Source: Symbiodinium natans (Eukaryota > Sar > Dinophyceae > Suessiales > Symbiodiniaceae). From it: a stretch of 64,000 nucleotides of DNA. A program made the position numbers and the translations under genes. The stretch covers positions 109,153-173,152 of the forward strand of contig CAJNDS010000292.1 in NCBI GenBank assembly GCA_905221605.1. Direction: 5' to 3'. How positions within the stretch are numbered: the stretch's first letter is position 1; each line of letters starts with the position of its first letter. The notes under the pieces are model-generated. The model was given only the letters and a program-made list of their open reading frames with translations. It did not search any database and had not been told where the DNA came from. Below are positions 42,501 to 54,540 of this stretch, piece after piece.

Positions 42501-44596
42501 AGTCAATGAATCCAGCTGAGCAGGCACATGGTCTGGCCCCTAGGCATGGCGCACTATAGCACGTTGCCGCCCAAGGCCTTCGGCGTCTGTGAGTTTGCGG
42601 CCGGCGTGATCTGCCCTCAGGCCTGCTCTCGCGGCCTCGGCTGGCTGCATTGAGCCCAGTGCCGCTGCTATGAAAAGCTCATCCAAGCACCGACAGCGCG
42701 TCGATTGGCTTATGTGTTGTGAGGCATGTGATGCGGCACGCTCAATGTGGGGCGCAAAGTCAATGAATCCAGCGGATGGGGGTGAGGTACGTCAAGCTTG
42801 GGCCTGGGACTTGGCACGTGTCGCATGGCTGCGCCACAGGGGGCTGCAAACTGAGGTCTTGCTTCCATCTGTGATGCCGCACCGGTAGGTCTCTTCTGCT
42901 GCACACATGTGCCGAGTGGTTTTGCAGGACCCTGTCCCCTTGCCCCCTATTGCCATCTCCTGCAGAATCAGCAGACTACGGCTGCGCATGGCAACCTGCA
43001 GCAGTTGATCCGGAAGCCGACCACGTCGCAGCACCTGCACCTGAAAGTACCAACTGCCTCGTGCGGTGCATGCAGCGTCTCTGTGTCGGAGCTCTTGATC
43101 GATGTGTGATGCCAAGCAATCGTTGGGTGCGGCAGCTCTGCTGAAGGCTCGGCAAGGGGTGTGCCCAATGCCCATCACTGCGTCCAGAGTCGTCCTACGC
43201 CCGAGAGCCGTTCTGGCAGTGCCCCGTGCCCCTGTGGCCAGCCGAGCTGAACTTCTTGTGATGAAGCCAGGCTTCGACCCAATTGTCCGTCGCCTTTGCC
43301 TGCTGATCTCCACAGCATTCCTATCTCAGCTTCGTTCCTCCCACGCCAGAGGAGCTGAGAGTGCTCGTCTGCTTGCCACAATTTCCTGAGCTGCGAAGCC
43401 TCGACAGGGATGCGTGTCCTCTGCCATCAGCTGGCTCGAATGTGCCGGCTTGCCAAATGCGGTCTTCACACAGGCTCCACCCAGTCGACACACGAAGTCC
43501 CTTGCCGAGGCTGTTACGTCCTCGTTGTGCTTTTCTGGCAAGGACTGATGGGTGGCCCCACTTGGACCTCGCAACGGCATGCTGAAGCCCCGTGCCTTTT
43601 CACCGGTGTGGTCGGCCTTCTCGGCAAAAGCCCCCTGGATGACGAAGGCTCTGAGAGCACCCCGATCACCTCGGCCGCATCGTACAGCGACAACACCTCT
43701 CCCATCTTGTGCCTGACGCCTCTACGGCTGACCCTGGTAGGCTCCAGGCCTTCGCGGACGCCGAGTTCCTCTGCTTGGCCATTGCAAGGCTGCAGTGTGA
43801 GCGCTAGGCACCGTCGTGTTGGAAGTGCATGGCCTGCGCCGTGCTTTGCAGAATTCTCCGCCCTGCTCGCCGAGTCTGAGAGAATGCAGCTGCGTGTCAA
43901 GCCGATTTACAATCCGAGTGGAGGCAGAGCGGCCGACACAGGGCAACTGGTCACTCTTCAGCATAGTCACACTCGGAGGGATCCGCCCTCTGCACGGTCC
44001 CTAAAACAAGGGCGCAGCCCAGAGATGCTGTTGGACTCACTTTCTCTCCTCGCATCTCCTGCTCATCCTCCTGTGCATGCGCCACTCGAGAAGCCGCGGC
44101 CCTGTTGATGGCGGTGGCTCCGTGTTTCCAGCCACGACGCCGGGTGGCCAGGGACATGTTCTGGCCCGCCGCCCATCTGGGCCCTCCTAGGCATGGCATG
44201 CTATAGCACGTTGCCGCACAAGGCCCGCAGCATCTCTGGCTGCGCGGCCGCTGTGATCTGCCCTCAGGCCTGCGCTTGCGGCCTCGGCTGGCTGCACTGA
44301 GCCCAGTGCCGCTGCTCTCGAGCAAGCCTGCGAGTCAGATGAGAAGCTCATCCCAGCACCGACAGCGTGTCGATTGGCTTATGTGTTGTGAGGCATGTGA
44401 TGCGGCACGCTCAGTGTGGGGCGCAAGTCAATGAATCCAGCTGAGCAGGCACATGGTCTGGCCCCTAGGCATGGCGCACTATAGCAGGTTGCCGCCCAAG
44501 GCCTTCGGCGTCTGTGAGTTTGCGGCCGGCGTGATCTGCCCTCAGGCCTGCTCTTGCGGCCTCGGCTGGCTGCATTGAGCCCAGTGCCGCTGGTCC
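36568..44596 (+). repeat. Tandem array A: four copies of a ~1.9-kb unit
   Basis: Copies start at 36568, 38383, 40743 and 42670 (ATGAAAAGCTCATCCAAGCA). An internal marker recurs at 37224, 39096, 41023 and 42950, so spacing is 1872, 1927 and 1927. Copies 3 and 4 are nearly identical and lack a ~230-bp segment present in 1 and 2. Copies 2-4 end with a ~257-bp partial restart (40486, 42413, 44338: GATGAGAAGCTCATCCCAGC). Many ORFs are repeated, none firmly coding. Confidence 0.93.
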
Positions 44597-47500
44597 TGTG
44601 CAATTACATTGCTTCTGCGAAGGTGCTGTGCAACTATTCTGTGTGAGCCAATTGCCTGAGTCCCTCGCAGTTGCAGCAGGTCCACCTGCGGGCGGGACAA
44701 GCATCTCTTGAGGCCTTTGAGGCACTGAGTTGCTCGCGCAGCTGCCTGAGATGTCCCTACGGAGCTGCGGATGATCCTCGATGTCGCGGTGTCGTAGATG
44801 CTGCTCTCTCCCCCGCCCCGCTCATTCGCCTCAGTAGCCGTGCAGTTGTTGCACGGGTACTGACACCGCCGGTTCACTGCAGCAGCTGGCACTGGAACTT
44901 GCTCTGAAGCAGACCCGTCCTTTGTCTGCACCAGGCCCGCGTCGGTCCGAGACCGGCCCGATAGAGATCCTTGCAGCCACTTGAGACCTTCCGATCACAG
45001 ACGCTCAGCCGCGAGCTTTCTCGCATGCCCACATGCCGCATGCCACTTTGAGCGCCAGGAATCTCTGCAGAAAGCCAAGGCCCCAATTTCTTCGGGTGCC
45101 CTGCATGCCTTGCAACTTTGGGCACCCCAACAGACCCACTACACTCGCCTCGCTCCATGCTGCTGGACTCTCCACTGCCTGAGACTTTCACTCCAGTCAC
45201 CCCAGTCGAACCAGGAGTCGTGTTTCATGCCTGCGCTTCTGTAAGTCTGTAGCCATGGAGCTTGCCCCTGAAGGCCGGAGCACCGTCGTGCCGAGGCTTG
45301 TGCACACTTCTCCCAAGAAGCTGCTGCCAATGCACCGGTGCTATGGGAGCGCTTGTCTCCTGAACGAACCTGCCGCCGGAACTTGCGACTAGTCAATGTG
45401 CCCATTGGCCAGGAACCGCAAGAGCCTTGTCGAGAGAGCGGCGTGCCATCTGAAGCAGACCCGTCCTGCATCACGCCAAGCATGAAGCTGCAGAAAGAAC
45501 GTGCGTTCTTGGGTGCGCGTCCATTTCAATCTGACTGACAGCTTGTTCCATGACTTTGTAGAGACGCCAATAATGGACGAGTCATACGAACGATTGCAAA
45601 CGCCAAGCACGACAAACGGCACAAGTCCCGTAGAGCCAGTATTCTGCATCTTGTGCCTGTGCCGCTGCTCTTCACGGCCTGGCGCTCCCGCCTGAACACC
45701 CTGGCATGTGAGCCAGTTGCCCGAGGCCCTCGCAGCACTTGCAGCAGGTCCACCTGTGGTCGGGACCAACATCACTTGAGGCCTTTGAGGCACTTGAGAT
45801 TGATTTGCTCGCGCAACTGCCTGAGATGTCCCTACGGTGCTGCGGATGATGATCGATGTCGCGGTGTCTTAGATGCTGCTCTCTCCCCCGCCCAGCTCAT
45901 TCGCCTCAGTAGCCGTGCAGTTGTTGCACGGGTACTGACACCGCCGGTTCACTGCAGCAGCTGGCACTGGAACTTGCTCTGAAGCAGACCCGTCCTATGT
46001 CTGCACCAGGCCCGCGTCGGTCCGAGACCGGCCCGATAGAGCTCCTTGCAGCCACTTGAGACCTTCCGATCACAGACGCGCAGCCGCGAGCTTTCTCTCA
46101 TGCCCACATGCCACCTGCCACTTTGAGCGCCAGGAATCTCTGCAGAAAGCCAAGGCCCCAATTTCTTCGGGTGCCCTGCATGCCTTGCAACTTTGGGCAC
46201 CCCAACAGACCCACTACACTCGCCTCGCTCCATGCTGCTGGACTCTCCACTGCCTGAGACTTTCACTCCAGTCACCCCAGTCGAACCAGGAGTCGTGTTT
46301 CATGCCTGCGCTTTCTGTAAGTCTGTAGCCATGGAGCTTGCCCCTGAAGGCCGGAGCACCGTCGTGCCGAGGCTTGTGCACACTTCTCCCAAGAAGCTGC
46401 TGCCAATGCACCGGTGCTATGGGAGCGCTTGTCTCCTGAACGAACCTGCCGCCGGAACTTGCGACTAGTCAATGTGCCCATTGGCCAGGAACCGCAAGAG
46501 CCTTGTCGAGAGAGCGGCGTGCCATCTGAAGCAGACCCGTCCTGCATCACGCCAAGCATGAAGCTGCAGAAAGAACGTGCGTTCTTGGGTGCGCGTCCAT
46601 TTCAATCTGACTGACAGCTTGTTCCATGACTTTGTAGATACGCCAATAATGGACGAGTCATACGAACGATTGCAAACGCCAAGCACGACAAACGGCACAA
46701 GTCCCGTAGAGCCAGTATTCTGCATCTTGTGCCTGTGCCGCTGCTCTTCACGGCCTGGCGCTCCCGCCTGAACACCCTGGCATGTGAGCCAGTTGCCCGA
46801 GGCCCTCGCAGCACTTGCAGCAGGTCCACCTGTGGTCGGGACCAACATCACTTGAGGCCTTTGAGGCACTTGAGATTGATTTGCTCGCGCAACTGCCTGA
46901 GATGTCCCTACGGTGCTGCGGATGATGATCGATGTCGCGGTGTCTTAGATGCTGCTCTCTCCCCCGCCCAGCTCATTCGCCTCAGTAGCCGTACAGTTGT
47001 TGCACGGATACTGGCACCGACGGTTCACTGCAGCAGCTGGCACTGGAACTTGCTCTGAAGCAGACCCGTCCTATGTCTGCACCAGGCCCGCGTCGGTCCG
47101 AGACCGGCCCGATAGAGCTCCTTGCAGCCACTTGAGACCTTCCGATCACAGACGCGCAGCCGCGAGCTTTCTCTCATGCCCACATGCCACCTGCCACTTT
47201 GAGCGCCAGGAATCTCTGCAGAAAGCCAAGGCCCCAATTTCTTCGGGTGCCCTGCATGCCTTGCAACTTTGGGCACCCCAACAGACCCACTACACTCGCC
47301 TCGCTCCATGCTGCTGGACTCTCCACTGCCTGAGACTTTCACTCCAGTCACCCCAGTCGGACCAGGAGTCGTGTTTCATGCCTGCGCTTGCTGTAAGTCT
47401 GTAGCCATGGAGCTTGCCCCTGAAGGCCGGAGCACCGTCGTGCCGAGGCTTGTGCACACTTCTCCCAAGAAGCTGCCAACCTGCCGCCGGAACTTGCGAC

Positions 47501-47650
47501 TAGTCAATGTGCCCATTGGCCAGGAACCGCAAGAGCCTTGTCGAGAGAGCGGCATGCCATCTGAAGCAGACCCGTCCTGCATCACGCCAAGCATGAAGCT
47601 GCAGAAAGAACGTGCGTTCTTGGGTGCGCGTCCACTTCAATCTGACTGAC
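44597..47650 (+). repeat. Tandem array D: three copies of a ~1.08-kb unit
   Basis: GAAGCAGACCCGTCC recurs at 44906, 45981 and 47057 (spacing 1075 and 1076). The second and third copies are almost identical; the third has a deletion near 47477. A diverged fourth copy lies at about 50560-51900. Confidence 0.92.
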
Positions 47651-50230
47651 AACTTGTTCCATGAGTTTGTAGATACGCCACTAATGCACGAATCATACAC
47701 ATGCCAAGTATGACGAACGGCACAAGTCCCGAGGAGCCATTATTTTCTTGTGGCGCTGCTCTTCGCAGCGCGCTGCTCTTCGCAGCGTGGCACGCCGACC
47801 TGAACTCCCTGGCATGTGAGCTAGTTGCCAGGCCCAGCTGGTCCACCTGCGATTGGCCCAAGCATCAGTCGAGGGCCATGCACTCGTGCCATTTCTTGCG
47901 ATGTTGTTGTGGTGCTGGCGCTGCTCTTCGATGTTGCAGTGTCGCAGATGCTGCCCTCGCCCCGGCCCAGCTCATTCGCCTCTGTAGCCGTGCAGTTCCT
48001 GCATGGGGATTTCATGGATGATGATTTCGACGGTTCAATGCAGCAGCCGCCGGAACTTGCGCCTGGTCAATCCGCCCAAGAGCCTGGCCGACAAAGCGGC
48101 ATGCCACCCGTCCTCCATCACCTGCACCACCTGCACCGCGCTCGAAGCTGCACCAAGCAGGCACGTGGCAGTGCCCACGTCTTCGGCTCTTCGGCCCACG
48201 GACTGTGCCTCCAGAAAGCTAACGGCTGACGTGCAAGCCACTGTCCTAGATCTGTAGATGGCAGCAGGAAGTTGTGGAGCTGTTGGAGGGTCGTGCCGCT
48301 GCACGGCCCAGACATGATCGGTGGCGGGCGAAGCCTTGAGCTCGCGTACTCTGAGAAGTCCGCCCCGCATGCGCACGGCATGTTGCAGTCCCGGGCAAGG
48401 TCAGCAGTGTCGGGCGTGCTGCCCAATGCAAGCTTGCCAGGCAAGCACAAGCTGGATCTCTTCATCTGCCTGCTGACTTCCACCGCGCTCCTTTATCGGT
48501 CACAGTCGCTCTCGCAGCCTTCCGTCATCCCTCTGGGCAAGCATGGACCTTGTAGTGCCGACCGCCAAGCTCGTGTGTGCAGAGCAGATATGAGGCACAT
48601 GTGTCTTCCGGGAAGCAGGAAGCCAGACAAGAAGAGGTTCCAGGCGCTTGCCAGATGTCAGACTCGCTTCACCCAAGCACGCGGGAGCCCATGGCAGCAG
48701 GTTGGCCTATACTTCTACGTCTTCGTTTTGAGATGGCGAGGATTGACACATGGCAGTACGGCGCGGCCCCAGGCGGCTTGCCTCTTCGCCGGTGTAGCCG
48801 AGCTCCTTGGCAAAGAGCCCCTGGCGTGCCGAAACTCTGAGACCTGCCCGCCCACCTCCGCCGCGTCCGCACATGCCGCATCCAGTGCGTCCCCGACCGC
48901 AGCAATTGCTGTGTCCACAGTGTCCGTGTGCTTGGTGTGCTCTGCAGGGCCATCGTGCATGGGACGTGCCATTCCGAGCAACAGTTCCGAGTGTGCGGCA
49001 CTGCTGCCAGCTTCTTCTGTCATGAGCGCTGTGCGCCATCGTGGTTTTAGAAGGGCATGGCCCATGCAGTGCTTCGCAGAGGTTTCCGCCCCGGTCGCCG
49101 AGCCTGAGATATGGCACCTGCGCATCAAGCCGTTTTTCAAACCGGGCCGCAGAGCACCCGACACAGGACAACTTCTCGCTTCTCAGCATCGTCGCACAGA
49201 GGCCTTGAAAGAAGGCCCAAGCATCCGAAGCCCGGAGATGCTGCTGGACTCACTCTCCCTCGTCCTCGCATCTCCTCACGTCTCCTTGCCATCCTGCACG
49301 CGCCGCGCGTGCCCTGCACGTACCGCGCGAGAAGCCGTGGTCACGTTGATGGCGGTCGCTCCGTGCTTCCAGCCCCGACGCCGGGTGGCCAGCGACATGT
49401 TCTGGCCCTCTCCACACCTGCGTTCTCCCAGGCATGCCGGCGCGGTAGCACGTTGCCGCCCCAGGCCCTCAACGTCCGTGAGCTTGCGGCCGGCGTGATC
49501 TGCCCTCGGCCTTGCGCTTGCGGCCTCGGCTGGCTGCACTGAGCCCACTGCCTCTGCTCATGGACTCCGCCGCCGCTTGAAGGGCTTGAGCTCGGACTTC
49601 TCCAAGAAAGGACCATGAATCATGTACGTTTGCGTGTCCGTGCTTGTCTCCGAGTGCTTGGGTCCGATCCAACTCACACACAGCTCAACACCCCTGTCCT
49701 CTGGGCTGTGCAGACTGTGCGGACTGGGACACTCGAATACGGGCCTGACTTTGCAATCCTTGATTCCTGGAAAGACCCTTGGAAGGATGCGTTGGCCTCA
49801 AGTATGCGGAGGGTACCGTGCTTCTGCAAGATTTCACCACTTTCATCAGACTCGATCACCAAATCCACACAAGGCACCCGCACTTGTGCCGTTCTTGCCA
49901 CGGGTGAGAGATCCGCAGAACGCTGTTGCAGTCTTGAGAGCCGTGGAGGCTTCGCTCGCGATCCGACGACACCTAGCTCGGATCCCATGTTGGCCATGCC
50001 TCGTGTGCCACAGACCGAGGAAGGCGGCGCTGAAAAGAAGCTTCGGACTTTCACATGCTTCCCACTGAGTCCAGCACTTTGTGCTGGCTTTGGCCCAGCA
50101 TCAAAAGCAGCTCTTGTTGTGCTTTCGCCGTGAGCCTGCTCGTCACGGCTAGTAGCTGCTAGTTGGATTTGTGCCATCGGCCTCCGAACGTGCAGCAGTC
50201 GTGCCTGTCGTGCCTGTCGTGCCTGTCGTG
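47490..50230 (+). repeat. Segmental duplication B, copy 1
   Basis: Nearly identical to 51740-54540 at a spacing of about 4250-4255 bp (a marker at 48272 recurs at 52527). Contains the longest array ORF (408 codons, 48272-49498; first ATG 48314). Confidence 0.9.
48314..49498 (+). other. Longest array ORF, coding status unresolved
   Basis: 394 codons from ATG 48314. It has a hydrophobic motif (LDLFICLLTSTALLY), YFYVFVLRWRGL and AACLFAGVAELLGK. Array A has a related AACLFTGVVGLLGK, in which most base differences are third-position (8 of 11 by hand). However, 58.4-kb and 61.6-kb copies have one base less at the equivalent of 48499 (TTACGG for TTATCGG), which shifts the frame. In that other frame a TGA is conserved. 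No family recognised. Confidence 0.25.
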
Positions 50231-51739
50231 CTGCGCAACAGCTTCGTAAGCTTCCCGCAAGAAGATCATCAGCGTTTGTGTTCTTGTGACAGTGTTGAAT
50301 GCAAGCCCCTTTCGGTGCTTCTGCGATCGCAGCATCCAGATTCGAGGCCGCACGCCCTGCAGATGCCATGTTCCCGTATCAGGCGCAGTTGAGCTGGGCT
50401 CCGGCTGCCTTGATTCGCGTGACTGACCGCACATGCAGGCTTCAATCCGCATGACAGTTTGTTCCATCCTTACATAGACACGCCCATGATGCACCAACCA
50501 TACAGAAACCAGAAGTGACCAATGTTCAGTAGAGCCAACATAGAGCCCATGTTTTGCATGTTGTGCCTGTGCCGCTGCTCTTCACGGCGTGGCGCTCCCG
50601 CCTGAACACCCTGGCATGTGAGCCAGTTGCCCGAGGCCCTCGCAGCACTTGCAGCAGGTCCACCTGTGGTCGGGACCAACATCACTTGAGGCCTTTGAGG
50701 CACTTGAGATTGAGTTGCTCGCGCAACTGCCTGAGATGTCCCTTCGGTGCTGCGGATGATCCTCGATGTCGCGGTGTCGTAGATGCTGCTCTCTCCCCGG
50801 CCCAGCTCATTCGCCTCAGTAGCCGTGCAGTTGTTGCACGGATAATGACACCGCCGGTTCACTGCAGCAGCTGGCACAGGAACTTGCGACTGGTCAACTT
50901 GCCTATGGCCAAGGTTCTCAACAGCCCTGTCGAGGGCGTGGCATGCCATCTGAAGCAGGTGCGTCCTCCGTCTGCGAAACTTTGCGGCGGGATGCAGGGT
51001 GAACAGGGGCTCAGCTGACCATGCCCAGGCAATGCCCAGGTGCTCCCGCCACCGAGCCCTCGACCTGATCCGCCAGGCGGTAGTGTTCTTGAGAGCAGCC
51101 CAGGACCGGCTTTAGTAACTCTAGTAAGCCTGTTGCAAACCCTGCAACAAGAACAGGTCCGCAAGTGCGATCGCATGGACGCTACCAGGCCGCGTAAGTC
51201 CAAGACCGGCCCGAGATCCTTGCTCAGACGCTCAGCCCATTCTGGAATCTCTGCGGAATGCCAAGTGCCAAGGCCCCGAATTCTCTAGCTGCCCGGCTGC
51301 CCTGAATGTCTTGCACTCATGGGCACCCCGACAGACCCAATACACTCACCTCGCCCCATGCTGCTGGACTCTCCACTGCCTGAGACTTTCACTCCAGTCA
51401 CCCCAGTCGAACCAGGAGTCGTGTTTCATGCCTGCGCTTGCTGTAAGTCTGTAGCCATGGAGCTTGCCCCTGAAGGCCGGAGCACCGTCGTGCCGAGGCT
51501 TGTGCACACTTCTCCCAAGAAGCTGCTGCCAATGCACCGGTGCTGTGGGAGCGCTTGTCTCCTGAACGAACCTGCCGAGCCGGCATGAAGGACCATGCCA
51601 GCAGACTGCACCCGCGCGTCTCGCTTCAGGCCTCTGTTGCTTAGATGTGTGATGCTATACCAGCTAGTTCGCCTCAGTAGACGTGCAGTAGGTACAAGGT
51701 TCTTGACAACTCCCGATCAGTCCGGCAGCTGTCGCCGGA
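50231..51739 (+). repeat. Diverged array-D unit between the two B copies
   Basis: 50560-50950 and 51310-51580 match array D. The rest is unique or weakly similar. GTCGTGCCT is present three times at 50200-50230 but only twice in the other copies. Confidence 0.7.
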
Positions 51740-54540
51740 TCTTGCGACTAGTCAATGTGCCCATTGGCCAGCAACCGCAAGAGCCTTGTCGAGAGAGCGG
51801 CATGCCATCTGAAGCAGACCCGTCCTACATCACGCCAAGCATGAAGCTGCAGAAAGAACGTGCGTTCTTGGGTGCGCGTCCATTTCAATCTGACTGACAG
51901 CTTGTTCCATGAGTTTGTAGATACGCCACTAATGCACGAATCATACACATGCCAAGTATGACGAACGGCACAAGTCTCGAGGAGCCATTGTTTTTCTTGT
52001 GCCGCTGCTCTTCGCAGCGCGCTGCTCTTCGCAGCGTGGCACGCCGACCTGAACTCCCTGGCATGTGAGCTAGTTGCCAGGCCCAGCAATTGCTGGTCCA
52101 CCTGCGATTGGCCCAAGCATCAGTCGAGGGCCATGCACTCGTGCCATTTCTTGCGATGTTGTTGTGGTGCTGGCGCTGCTCTTCGATGTTGCAGTGTCGC
52201 AGATGCTGCCCTCGCCCCGGCCCAGCTCATTCGCCTCTGTAGCCGTGCAGTTCCTGCATGGGGATTTCATGGATGATGATTGCGACGGTTCAATGCAGCA
52301 GCCGCCGGAACTTGCGCCTGGTCAATCCGCCCAAGAGCCTGGCCGACAAAGCGGCATGCCACCCGTCCTCCATCACCTGCACCACCTGCACCGCGCTCGA
52401 AGCTGCACCAAGCAGGCACGTGGCAGTGCCCACGTCTTCGGCTCTTCGGCCCACGGACTGTGCCTCCAGAAAGCTAACGGCTGACGTGCAAGCCACTGTC
52501 CTAGATCTGTAGATGGCAGCAGGAAGTTGTGGAGCTGTTGGAGGGTCGTGCCGCTGCACGGCCCAGACATGATCGGTGGCGGGCGAAGCCTTGAGCTCGC
52601 GTACTCTGAGAAGTCCGCCCCGCATGCGCACGGCATGTTGCAGTCCCGGGCAAGGTCAGCAGTGTCGGGCGTGCTGCCCAATGCAAGCTTGCCAGGCAAG
52701 CACAAGCTGGATCTCTTCATCTGCCTGCTGACTTCCACCGCGCTCCTTTATCGGTCACAGTCGCTCTCGCAGCCTTCCGTCATCCCTCTGGGCAAGCATG
52801 GACCTTGTAGTGCCGACCGCCAAGCTCGTGTGTGCAGAGCAGATATGAGGCACATGTGTCTTCCGGGAAGCAGGAAGCCAGACAAGAAGAGGTTCCAGGC
52901 GCTTGCCAGATGTCAGACTCGCTTCACCCAAGCACGCGGGAGCCCATGGCAGCAGGTTGGCCTATACTTCTACGTCTTCGTTTTAAGATGGCGAGGATTG
53001 ACACATGGCAGTACGGCGCGGCCCCAGGCGGCTTGCCTCTTCGCCGGTGTAGCCGAGCTCCTTGGCAAAGAGCCCCTGGCGTGCCGAAACTCTGAGACCT
53101 GCCCGCCCACCTCCGCCGCGTCCGCACATGCCGCATCCAGTGCGTCCCCGACCGCAGCAATTGCTGTGTCCACAGTGTCCGTGTGCTTGGTGTGCTCTGC
53201 AGGGCCATCGTGCATGGGACGTGCCATTCCGAGCAACAGTTCCGAGTGTGCGGCACTGCTGCCAGCTTCTTCTGTCATGAGCCCTGTGCGCCATCGTGGT
53301 TTTGGAAGGGCATGGCCCACGCAGTGCTTCGCAGAGGTTTCCGCCCCGGTCGCCGAGCCTGAGACATGGCACCTGCGCATCAAGCCATTTTTCAAACCGG
53401 GCCGCAGAGCACCCGACGCAGGACAACTGCTCGCTTCTCAGCATCGCACGGAGGGATCCAGCCCCCAGCACAGGCCCTGAAAGAAGGCCCAAGCATCCGA
53501 AGCCCGGAGATGCTGCTGGACTCACTCTCCCTCGTCCTCGCATCTCCTCACGTCTCCTTGCCATCCTGCCCTGCACGCGCCGCGCGTGCCCTACACGTAC
53601 CGCGCGAGAAGCCGTGGTCACGTTGATGGCGGTCGCTCCGTGCTTCCAGCCCCGACGCCGGGTGGCCAGCGACATGTTCTGGCCCTCTCCACACCTGCGT
53701 TCTCCCAGGCATGCCGGCGCGGTAGCACGTTGCCGCCCAAGGCCCCCAACGTCCGTGAGCTTGCGGCTGGCGTGATCTGCCCTCGGCCTTGCGCTTGCGG
53801 CCTCGGCTGGCTGCACTGAGCCCACTGCCTCTGCTCATGGACTCTGCTGACTGATGCCGCCACGCGGGGGATCGCCGCCGAATGCTTGACGGGCTTGAGC
53901 TCGGACTTCTCCAAAGAAGGGACCATGAATCATGTGCGTTTGCGTGTCCGTGCTTGTCTCCGAGTGCTTGGGTCCGATCCAACTCACACACAGCTCAACA
54001 CCCCTGTCCTCTGGGCTGTGCAGACTGTGCAGACTGGGACACTCGACTACGGGCCTGACTGTGCAATCCTTGATTCCTGGAAAGACCCTTGGACGGATGC
54101 ATTGGCCTCAAGTATGCGGAGGGTACCGTGCTTCTGCAAGATTTCACCACTTTCATCAGACTCGATCACCAAATCCACACAAGGCACCCGCACTCGTGCT
54201 GTTCTTGCCACGGGTGAGAGATCCGCAGAACGCTGTTGCAGTCTTGAGAGCCGTGGAGGCTTCGCTCGCGCTCCGACGACACCTAGCTCAGATCCCATGC
54301 TGGCCATGCCTCGTGCGCCACGGACCGAGGAAGGCGGCGCTGACAAGAAGCTGCGGACTTTCACATGCTTCCCACTGAGTCCAGCACTTTGTGCTGGCTT
54401 TGGCCCAGCATCAAAAGCAGCACTTGTTGTGCTTTCGCCGTGAGCCTGCTCGTCACGGCTAGTAGCTGCTAGTTGGATTTGTGCCACCGGCCTCCGAACG
54501 TGCAGCAGTCGTGCCTGTCGTGCCTGCAGTGCTGCGCAAC
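51740..54540 (+). repeat. Segmental duplication B, copy 2
   Basis: Partner of 47490-50230. A 42-bp-scale difference near 53450 shortens the open frame to 317 codons (52527-53480). Confidence 0.9.
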
